Translations under genes and position numbers: made by a program
Notes under the pieces: generated by a model
What the model was told of the DNA's origin: nothing
The model's database searches: none
What the model saw: the letters and a program-made list of their open reading frames with translations, nothing else
In this document: positions 1-5,246 of the stretch, one piece after another
Position numbering within the stretch: the first letter of the stretch is position 1
Layout of the letters: each line of letters begins with the position of its first letter
Assembly (NCBI GenBank): GCA_002401215.1
Contig: NVSL01000109.1
Coordinates: 1,213-6,458, forward strand
Origin: Flavobacteriaceae bacterium
Lineage (GTDB): Bacteria > Bacteroidota > Bacteroidia > Flavobacteriales > Flavobacteriaceae
Direction: 5' to 3'
Length of the DNA stretch: 5,246 nt

Positions 1-1022
1 GCTTTTCCGTTTGCTCTGTGTTCGTCAATTTTATTTTGGATATCTTTTGCAGCTCTGTAACACGCAGCATCACTAGCAAAAGTCCGTGTACTCATTTCTG
101 CAAACTTCTTTTTGATTGCTCCAAACTCAGAAATAGCAGTTTTAAATTGCTTGCGTTCTGTTGCGTATTTTGCAGATTCGGTGATAATTCTTCTACTCGC
201 ATCTAAACATGCAGCACCCAATTTTATACGTCCAACATTTAAAGAATTTAAAGCGATTTTAAAACCAGCTCCACGAGTTGATAACATATTTTCTGCAGGA
301 ATCAACGTATCACTAAAAAACACTTGTCTTGTTGATGATGCTTTAATCCCGAGTTTATCTTCTTCTTCTCCTAAAGTAACTCCATTCGGATTTTCTTTGT
401 CATAATCTAAAATAAATGCGGTGATATTTTTATCATCTTCAATTCTTGCAAACACAATAAATATTTTAGCAAATCCTGCATTCGAAATCCACATTTTTTG
501 CCCGTTGATTTTATAATGTTTGCCATCAGCAGTTAATTCAGCAGTTGTTTTTCCAGAGTTGGCATCACTACCAGCACCAGGTTCTGTCAAACAATACGCG
601 CCAAAAGTGTCGGAAGTTAATTGAGGTAAATATTTTTGTTTTTGATCTTCAGTTCCATACAAGTAAATCGGCATGGTACCAATACCAGTATGTGCTCCGA
701 AGGCAGTTCCTAGTGAACCCGTTGCAGCAGAAATATAATCAGTCACTAACATTGTTGAGACAAATCCCATTCCGATACCGCCGTATTCTTCAGGAATTGA
801 AACTCCTAAAAAGCCCATTTCGCCAGCTACACCCATCAACTCTTCAGTCAAGGCATAATCTTTCTTTTCGAACCTATCTTTCTTCGGCCATACTTCGCGG
901 TCAATAAATTCTACCACCGCTTCTTTCATCATTTGTTGCTCTTCTGTAAACTCTTCGGATATAAAAATATCTTCTGATTTTACTTCTTTGATTAGGAATT
1001 CTCCTCCTTTTATTGTGTTCAT
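1..1022 (-). CDS. fadE: Acyl-CoA dehydrogenase, long-chain (VLCAD/FadE-like), 3' end cut by window edge
   Basis: First step of beta-oxidation: FAD-dependent oxidation of acyl-CoA to trans-2-enoyl-CoA, with electrons expected to pass to electron-transfer flavoprotein. Reading the minus strand from ATG at 1022-1020 gives an uninterrupted frame of 340 codons to the window edge. It begins MNTIKGGEFLIKEVKSEDIF, an N-terminus I recognise from flavobacterial acyl-CoA dehydrogenases, which supports this start. The acyl-CoA dehydrogenase signature CLTEPGAGSDANS lies at residues 144-156, with E147. The flavin-contacting WIS follows at W178-S180, and the stretch RQVFF then NVGRIKLGAACLDASRR marks entry into the C-terminal helical domain. 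Flavobacterial members are about 600 residues long, so roughly 260 residues, including the expected catalytic glutamate, lie beyond position 1. It is the last gene seen in the operon, 112 bp after fadA. The family is very sure; chain-length preference (long-chain) is inferred from family resemblance. Confidence 0.95.
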   Translation of the reverse strand, partial: MNTIKGGEFLIKEVKSEDIFISEEFTEEQQMMKEAVVEFIDREVWPKKDRFEKKDYALTEELMGVAGEMGFLGVSIPEEYGGIGMGFVSTMLVTDYISAATGSLGTAFGAHTGIGTMPIYLYGTEDQKQKYLPQLTSDTFGAYCLTEPGAGSDANSGKTTAELTADGKHYKINGQKMWISNAGFAKIFIVFARIEDDKNITAFILDYDKENPNGVTLGEEEDKLGIKASSTRQVFFSDTLIPAENMLSTRGAGFKIALNSLNVGRIKLGAACLDASRRIITESAKYATERKQFKTAISEFGAIKKKFAEMSTRTFASDAACYRAAKDIQNKIDEHRANGK

Positions 1023-1026
1023 AATT

Positions 1027-1132
1027 GGCCCCTTAATCCCCAAAGGGGAAACTACAGGGTAGTAGTTTTTTAGATGTTAATATTCTTTTTAATCACGTTT
1101 TCGTACCTCCCTTTGGGAGGGTTAGGGTGGGC
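1027..1132. repeat. GC-rich palindromic intergenic element (paired inverted arms)
   Basis: This element fills almost all of the fadA-fadE spacer, ending 2 bp from the fadA stop codon and 4 bp from the fadE ATG. On the plus strand the left arm is GGCCCCTTAATCCCC, AAA, GGGG. The right arm is CCTCCC, TTT, GGGAGG, then GTTAGGGTGGGC. Read on opposite strands the two arms share the plan GCCC-ACCCTAA-CCC-AAA-GGG, so they form an imperfect inverted pair around an AT-rich centre. Local hairpins all have 3-nt loops: 1037-1041 with 1045-1049, 1049-1055 (AAACTAC) with 1059-1065 (GTAGTTT), and 1106-1111 with 1115-1120. From memory, closely similar arms recur in many Flavobacterium intergenic regions, which suggests a dispersed REP-like family. 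No T-run follows any stem on the transcribed strand, so it is not a typical intrinsic terminator. Confidence 0.75.
1115..1131 (+). other. Canonical G-quadruplex motif, loops 1-3-1
   Basis: GGGAGGGTTAGGGTGGG has four G3 tracts (1115-1117, 1119-1121, 1125-1127, 1129-1131) with loops A, TTA and T. Short loops of this kind generally favour a stable quadruplex. The G-rich strand is the template strand for the operon, so the mRNA carries the C-rich complement. The first two tracts also pair with CCTCCC at 1106-1111, so quadruplex and hairpin are mutually exclusive. That the motif matches is direct observation; that it folds in the cell is not shown. Confidence 0.6.
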
Positions 1133-1134
1133 TT

Positions 1135-2319
1135 TTATTTCAAAAATTCATAAACCCCCGCAGCACCTTGTCCGGTACCAACACACATGGTTACGATTCC
1201 ATATTTATTTTTTCTTCTTCGCATTTCATTGAAAAGTTGTACCGATAATTTTGCTCCTGTACAACCTAGTGGATGCCCTAAAGCAATCGCACCACCATTT
1301 ACATTTACGATATCTTGATTCAATCCTAATTCACGAATTACCGCCAACGATTGTGAAGCGAAAGCTTCATTCAACTCAAATAAATCGATATCTTTTATTG
1401 ACAATCCTGCTTGCTTCAATGCTTTTGGAACTGCAGCGACAGGTCCAATTCCCATGATTCTTGGTTCAACTCCCATGGCTGCATACGAAACCATTCTTGC
1501 AACAGGTTCGATATTTAATTCTTTCACCATCTCTTCGCTCATCACCAAAACAAAAGAAGCGCCATCACTCATTTGTGATGAATTACCTGCAGTTACTGAT
1601 CCTCCTGCAGCAAATACGGCTCTTAATTTTGATAAAGCTTCTACTGATGTTCCTCTTCGTGGTCCTTCATCATTAGAAACGGTATATGTTTTTGTCTGCT
1701 TTTTGCCATCACTTCCAATAAAAATTTGCTCCACATCAATCGGAACGATATCATCTTTAAAGATACCGTTGCCCAAAGCGTGCAATGCTTTTTTATGTGA
1801 ATTGTAAGCAAACACATCTTGATCTTCTCTCGAAACATTGTATTGTTTTGCAACCGCCTCTGCAGTCAATCCCATTCCCCAATAATAATCTTCGTTTCCT
1901 TCTTTTGCTGATTTGTAATTCGGCACCGGACGGTAACCTCCCATCGGAATATAACTCATACTTTCGGCTCCACCGGCAATAATGCAATCTGCCATTCCAG
2001 ACTGAATTTTAGCTGCTGCAATTGAAATAGTTTCCAATCCTGAAGCGCAATATCTATTCACGGTCATCCCCGGAACATCATCAATTTTTAATCCCATTAA
2101 AGAAATTAATCGCCCTATATTTAAGCCTTGTTCAGCTTCTGGCATTGCGTTACCAACGATTACATCGTCAATTCTTGTTTTGTCTAATTGCGGAACATCC
2201 TGCAAAAGACGCTCAATCGTTTCTGCCGCCAATTCATCGGGTCTCTTAAATCGAAAAACCCCTTTAGGTGCTTTCCCAACTGCGGTTCTGTATCCTGTTA
2301 CTATATATGCTGTTTTCAT
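1135..2319 (-). CDS. fadA: Acetyl-CoA C-acyltransferase (3-ketoacyl-CoA thiolase)
   Basis: Last step of the beta-oxidation cycle: CoA-dependent cleavage of 3-ketoacyl-CoA into acetyl-CoA and a shortened acyl-CoA, in the cytoplasm. The 394-residue length is normal for a full thiolase. All active-site signatures are present: nucleophilic C91 in NRYCASGLE, the NEAF motif at 317-320, H349 in GGAIALGHPLGCTGAKL, and the second catalytic cysteine C379 in MCVGTGQGAAG. The start MKTAYIVTGYRTAVGKAPKG matches the usual thiolase N-terminus, so ATG at 2319 is well supported. The bases before it are A-rich with no Shine-Dalgarno site, as is usual in Bacteroidota. It lies 86 bp after the hydratase/dehydrogenase gene and 112 bp before fadE, all in one direction, so co-transcription is likely. 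A biosynthetic acetyl-CoA acetyltransferase is the alternative, but the operon context favours the degradative enzyme. Confidence 0.97.
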   Translation of the reverse strand: MKTAYIVTGYRTAVGKAPKGVFRFKRPDELAAETIERLLQDVPQLDKTRIDDVIVGNAMPEAEQGLNIGRLISLMGLKIDDVPGMTVNRYCASGLETISIAAAKIQSGMADCIIAGGAESMSYIPMGGYRPVPNYKSAKEGNEDYYWGMGLTAEAVAKQYNVSREDQDVFAYNSHKKALHALGNGIFKDDIVPIDVEQIFIGSDGKKQTKTYTVSNDEGPRRGTSVEALSKLRAVFAAGGSVTAGNSSQMSDGASFVLVMSEEMVKELNIEPVARMVSYAAMGVEPRIMGIGPVAAVPKALKQAGLSIKDIDLFELNEAFASQSLAVIRELGLNQDIVNVNGGAIALGHPLGCTGAKLSVQLFNEMRRRKNKYGIVTMCVGTGQGAAGVYEFLK

Positions 2320-2332
2320 AATTTTGTATTTT

Positions 2333-2394
2333 GTTGTCTGTTGCTAGTTGTTGGTTATCATTTCTAACAACTACCATCCATCAACTATTAACTA
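2333..2394 (-). repeat. Degenerate 7-bp-period repeat with internal inversion
   Basis: Reading the minus strand, TAGTT or TAG units begin at 2394 (TAGTTAA), 2387 (TAGTTGA), 2373 (TAGTTGT) and 2366 (TAGAAAT), all on a 7-bp register with a diverged unit (TGGATGG) at 2380. After a short centre the motif inverts: CAAC ends three units at 2350-2347, 2343-2340 and 2336-2333, again 7 bp apart. The two halves give an 8-bp exact inverted repeat, TAGTTGTT (2373-2366) with AACAACTA (2352-2345), around a 13-nt loop. With the adjacent palindrome this accounts for most of the fadN-fadA spacer. No open reading frame or clear promoter is seen in it. Confidence 0.6.
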
Positions 2395-2395
2395 A

Positions 2396-2417
2396 TTGCG
2401 AAACTTTAGTTTCGCAA
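2396..2417 (-). repeat. Perfect 10-bp palindrome overlapping the fadN stop codon
   Basis: On the minus strand TTGCGAAACT and AGTTTCGCAA are exact reverse complements separated by AA. The fadN stop codon TAA (2408-2406) sits at the apex, so the last codons of fadN (leucine, arginine, asparagine) form the 5' arm. The transcript can fold into a stem-loop at the cistron end. What follows on the minus strand is TTAGTTAATAG, with no U-run, so a complete intrinsic terminator is unlikely. A role as an mRNA 3'-end stabiliser or an attenuator between fadN and fadA is possible. Confidence 0.75.
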
Positions 2418-4805
2418 CGGTTTCCCAGTTTTTAACATATGCTCAATTCTTTCCAAAGTTTTGCGCTCTGTCATTAAGCTCATAAAGGCTTCTCGTTCTA
2501 AATCTAATAAATATTGTTCTGATACAATTGTTGGTTCAGATAAATCTCCACCTGCCATCACATATCCTAATTTATCAGCTATTTTTTTATCGTGAGCAGA
2601 TGCGTAATGTCCTTTTTCTAAACTGTCGGTTCCTACTAAGAACATCCCCAAAGCTTGCTGTCCTAAAACTTTTACTTGTTTCGGAACAGGTTGCGTATAG
2701 CCATCTTCTAACATTAAAATAGCATGACGTTTAGCCGTTGCAATTTGTCTGTCTTTGTTGATGACTACGATATCTTTACCGTGTTTTAAGAATCCTAAAT
2801 CATAAGCTTCGTGTGCAGAAGTTGCTACTTTTGCCATCGCTACATTGATGAAATAATCACGGAGTTTATTCAACTTAACATCGTCTTTTAACAAGCCTTC
2901 TGATGCTCTTACTGCCATCTCTTTTGATCCAGCTCCACCGGGAATAATACCCACTCCAAACTCAACCAAACCGATATAAGTTTCTGCAGCAGCAATCACT
3001 TTATCAGCGTGCATTGTCATTTCACAAGCACCTCCAAAAGAGTAGGCATGTGGTGTAATTAATGTTGGACAAGATGAATAACGCAAGCGCATTACCGTAT
3101 CTTGGAAGTATTTTGTAGCGAAATTTAACTCCTCATATTCTTGCTCAACCGCCATCATAAATACCATTGCTAAATTTGCTCCGACAGAGAAATTCGCTCC
3201 TTGATTCCCGATGATTACCGCATCGTATTCTGTTTCTGCTAAATCGATTCCTTTGTTGATAGCTGCTAAAACTTCGCCACCAAGGGTGTTCATTTTTGAT
3301 CTGAATTCTACATTCAAAACACCATCACCTAAATGTTGAATAGCGGCTCCACTATTTTTCCAAATAGTTTTTGCCTCTCTAATATTGTCTAAAATGATAA
3401 ATGCATCTTGCCCCGGAATTTTCTCTTGTGATTTTGTTGGAATTCCATAATAGTATTTTGCTCCGTCCTTAATAGTATAGAAAGCTGTATTTCCTGACGC
3501 CAACATTTCAGTAATCCAAACTGCAGGTTCGTGCCCTTCGGCTTTCATCAACTCAATTCCTTTTTCTACACCAATCGCATCCCAAACTTGGAATGGTCCG
3601 TGTTCCCAACCAAATCCTGCTTTCATAGCATCATCTAATCGGTAAATCTCATCAGAAATTTCTGGTATTCTATTTTGAACATAGGCAAACATTGCTGCAA
3701 AGTTCTTGCGATAGAACTCACCCGCTTTGTCTTTTCCTTTGATAAGGATTGCAAAACGGTCGATGACATTGTCAACATTTTTTGTCAATTCTAAAGTTGC
3801 AAATTTTGCTTTTTTCTTTGGACGATATTCCAACGTATCTAAATCTAACGACAGGATTTCTTTTTTCCCATCTTTTACAACTCTTTTATAAAAACCTTGT
3901 TTTGTTTTGCTTCCTAACCAGTTGTTTTCCATCATCGTTTCGATGAATGTAGGAAGTTTAAATAAGTCATGTGCTTCATCTTCAGGACAGTTTTCGTACA
4001 ATCCGTTTGCAACATGAACCAAAGTATCTAAACCTACAACATCAACAGTTCTAAAGGTTGCGGACTTTGGGCGACCAATTAATGGCCCTGTTAATTTGTC
4101 AACTTCTTCAATGGTCAATCCCAATTCTTTTACTTGGTGGAATAGGCTCATGATGCCGAAAATCCCCACTCTGTTTCCAATAAATGCTGGAGTGTCTTTT
4201 GCTAAGACCGAAGTTTTTCCTAAGAATTTTTCGCCATACATCATCAAGAAATCAGTAACTTCTTGTTTGCAATCTGGTCCAGGAACAACTTCAAAAAGTT
4301 TTAAATATCGTGGTGGATTAAAGAAATGCGTCACAGCAAAATGTTGCTGAAAATCTTCACTTCTACCTTTATTCATAAATGAAATAGGAATTCCAGAAGT
4401 GTTCGATGTAATCAAGGTTCCCGGTTTACGGTACTTTTCAATACTGTCAAAAACTTGTTGTTTGATGTCTAATCGTTCAACCACCACTTCCATAATCCAA
4501 TCTACATCTGCAACTTTATGAAGGTCGTCGGTTAAATTCCCGGTCGAAATTCTGCTTGCAAATTTTTGATCATAAATAGGAGAGGGCTTCGATTTTAATG
4601 AAGCTTTTAAAGAATCATTTACAATTCTGTTGCGCACACTTTTCGACTCTAAGGTCAAGCCACTTGCTTTTTCTTTATCGGTGAGTTCTCTCGGAACGAT
4701 GTCGAGTAATAAAACTTCGACGCCGATATTTGCAAAATGGCAAGCGATTCCAGAACCCATGATTCCAGACCCGATGACTGCTACTTTTTTAATACTTCTT
4801 TTCAT
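2406..4805 (-). CDS. fadN: Bifunctional 3-hydroxyacyl-CoA dehydrogenase / enoyl-CoA hydratase (FadN type)
   Basis: Carries out the two middle steps of beta-oxidation: hydration of trans-2-enoyl-CoA, then NAD-dependent oxidation of the 3-hydroxyacyl-CoA. It is 799 residues, close to B. subtilis FadN. The Rossmann domain is N-terminal: GSGIMG at residues 12-17, with D35 placed to bind the NAD ribose. Dehydrogenase residues are S137 (SNTSG), H160 (THFFNP), E172 (LFEVVP) and N211 (GNRVG). Two copies of the C-terminal dehydrogenase fold seem present, near 205-305 and 350-440 (the second contains GFGWEHGPFQVWDAIG). The crotonase domain is at about 485-680: oxyanion-hole stretch FSVGANL (539-545) and two catalytic glutamates E595 (FGGACE) and E615 (GLVEFGVG). 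They are 20 residues apart, as in E. coli FadB E119/E139. The domain order is the reverse of E. coli FadB. The C-terminus KPLRN also resembles FadN. The start lies 25 bp after the marR stop, so coupling is likely. Annotators often call it fadB. Confidence 0.96.
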   Translation of the reverse strand: MKRSIKKVAVIGSGIMGSGIACHFANIGVEVLLLDIVPRELTDKEKASGLTLESKSVRNRIVNDSLKASLKSKPSPIYDQKFASRISTGNLTDDLHKVADVDWIMEVVVERLDIKQQVFDSIEKYRKPGTLITSNTSGIPISFMNKGRSEDFQQHFAVTHFFNPPRYLKLFEVVPGPDCKQEVTDFLMMYGEKFLGKTSVLAKDTPAFIGNRVGIFGIMSLFHQVKELGLTIEEVDKLTGPLIGRPKSATFRTVDVVGLDTLVHVANGLYENCPEDEAHDLFKLPTFIETMMENNWLGSKTKQGFYKRVVKDGKKEILSLDLDTLEYRPKKKAKFATLELTKNVDNVIDRFAILIKGKDKAGEFYRKNFAAMFAYVQNRIPEISDEIYRLDDAMKAGFGWEHGPFQVWDAIGVEKGIELMKAEGHEPAVWITEMLASGNTAFYTIKDGAKYYYGIPTKSQEKIPGQDAFIILDNIREAKTIWKNSGAAIQHLGDGVLNVEFRSKMNTLGGEVLAAINKGIDLAETEYDAVIIGNQGANFSVGANLAMVFMMAVEQEYEELNFATKYFQDTVMRLRYSSCPTLITPHAYSFGGACEMTMHADKVIAAAETYIGLVEFGVGIIPGGAGSKEMAVRASEGLLKDDVKLNKLRDYFINVAMAKVATSAHEAYDLGFLKHGKDIVVINKDRQIATAKRHAILMLEDGYTQPVPKQVKVLGQQALGMFLVGTDSLEKGHYASAHDKKIADKLGYVMAGGDLSEPTIVSEQYLLDLEREAFMSLMTERKTLERIEHMLKTGKPLRN

Positions 4806-4830
4806 TCTATATATTACTTTAATGAATTTT

Positions 4831-5246
4831 TTATTTATCAGGATTAAAAATTTCCCGTTTACTTATCAATTCGTTGATGGTGTCCATCACCTCAAAAAAG
4901 TGATTCAATTTTGTTTCAGATACATTCGCTTTTACAGCCTCATTAAATTTAATTACAGTAACTTTTGATATTTCTCGCTTGTCTTTTCCGTAATCGGTCA
5001 ACTTGATTAAAACACCTCTACCATCCTCCGGATTTTTTTCTCGGCAGATGGCACCTTTCTCTTCCATGGTTTTTAAAATCCTCGATAAACTCGTTGGTTC
5101 CATTCCCATTTGTGGTCCTAATGCCGTTGATGGCGTACCGTTTTCATAATCAATATTCAGTAAAACAAAAGCCATTGCCATGGTACTATCGTGCTTATTG
5201 GCTTGTTCGTTATACATTTTTGCCACTGCTTGCCATGTTGCTCTGA
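4831..5246 (-). CDS. MarR-family winged-helix transcriptional regulator, N-terminus beyond window edge
   Basis: Likely dimeric DNA-binding regulator of the operon it leads. The first in-window start codon is a GTG at 5226-5224, but the frame stays open upstream to the edge and reads RATWQAVAKMYN across it. That segment is typical of the first MarR helix, so the true start is probably further right and the gene is partial here (137 codons visible). Positions 5047-5136 encode the helix-turn-helix (TPSTALGPQMGMEPTSLSR then a recognition helix and EEKGAI). The wing follows near 5005-5025 as DGRGVLIKLT, the conserved MarR D-x-R hairpin. A C-terminal dimerisation helix ends in INELISKREIFNPDK. The gene stops 25 bp before fadN, so it is probably autoregulated with the enzymes. 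Ligand and operator are not visible; acyl-CoA or fatty acid as effector is inference from context only. Confidence 0.93.
   Translation of the reverse strand, partial: RATWQAVAKMYNEQANKHDSTMAMAFVLLNIDYENGTPSTALGPQMGMEPTSLSRILKTMEEKGAICREKNPEDGRGVLIKLTDYGKDKREISKVTVIKFNEAVKANVSETKLNHFFEVMDTINELISKREIFNPDK

Noticed and set aside
112..907. Open frames on the plus strand across the left end
   Set aside because: They are antisense to the fadE frame, which carries clear acyl-CoA dehydrogenase signatures, and their translations show no domain features.
1106..1120. Intrinsic terminator between fadA and fadE
   Set aside because: The stem is present but is followed on the minus strand by TACG, not a T-run, and fadE would need a promoter of its own.
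1023..1134. Internal promoter of the Bacteroidota type (TTG ... TAnnTTTG) for fadE
   Set aside because: The best candidate is TAGTTTCC on the minus strand near 1060, which lacks the final G and a properly spaced TTG.
1251..1982. Several short open frames on both strands over the thiolase gene
   Set aside because: All overlap fadA, whose full set of active-site motifs fixes the true frame. The shorter minus-strand frames are only shifted readings.
4806..4830. MarR operator in the marR-fadN gap
   Set aside because: The 25-bp gap is AT-rich without a convincing palindrome. The operator is more likely upstream of marR, outside the window.
4096..4968. Plus-strand open frames over the start of fadN and the marR end
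   Set aside because: They are low-complexity antisense readings with no recognisable motif, lying over well-supported minus-strand genes.
1..5246. RNA genes, CRISPR arrays, insertion-sequence transposases or defence genes
   Set aside because: I saw no tRNA-like cloverleaf, spaced direct repeats of CRISPR type, or transposase motifs. Nearly all of the window is coding for beta-oxidation.

Overview
The window holds four genes, all read from the minus strand, and they form one fatty-acid beta-oxidation operon. The AT-rich DNA, the lack of clear Shine-Dalgarno sites upstream of the starts, the protein sequences and the style of the spacer repeats all suggest a member of the Flavobacteriaceae (Bacteroidota), most likely Flavobacterium or a close relative. 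This assignment rests on recognition of sequence features, not on a search.

In transcription order (high to low coordinates) the layout is as follows. A MarR-family regulator runs off the right edge (4831-5246, N-terminus missing). After 25 bp comes a 799-residue bifunctional 3-hydroxyacyl-CoA dehydrogenase/enoyl-CoA hydratase of the FadN type (2406-4805). After an 86-bp spacer comes a 394-residue acetyl-CoA acyltransferase, FadA (1135-2319). After a 112-bp spacer comes an acyl-CoA dehydrogenase of the long-chain FadE type (1-1022, C-terminus cut by the left edge). No gene on the plus strand is credible.

Together the enzymes make a complete beta-oxidation spiral. FadE makes the trans-2-enoyl-CoA, the C-terminal half of FadN hydrates it, the N-terminal half of FadN oxidises the 3-hydroxyacyl-CoA, and FadA cleaves the 3-ketoacyl-CoA to acetyl-CoA. 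The order fadN-fadA-fadE is the one known from the Bacillus subtilis fadNAE operon. Here a MarR protein leads the operon, instead of regulation by the TetR-type FadR of Bacillus. The regulator is likely to respond to acyl-CoA or fatty acid, but that is inference.

The protein-coding content is ordinary core metabolism, and I see no new enzymatic or defence system. The unusual material is in the spacers. The fadA-fadE spacer is almost entirely filled by a GC-rich palindromic element with three tiny-loop hairpins and a canonical G-quadruplex motif. The fadN-fadA spacer carries a perfect 10-bp-arm palindrome overlapping the fadN stop codon, followed by a degenerate 7-bp-period repeat that inverts half-way. 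These look like dispersed flavobacterial intergenic repeats and may shape mRNA stability or differential expression inside the operon.
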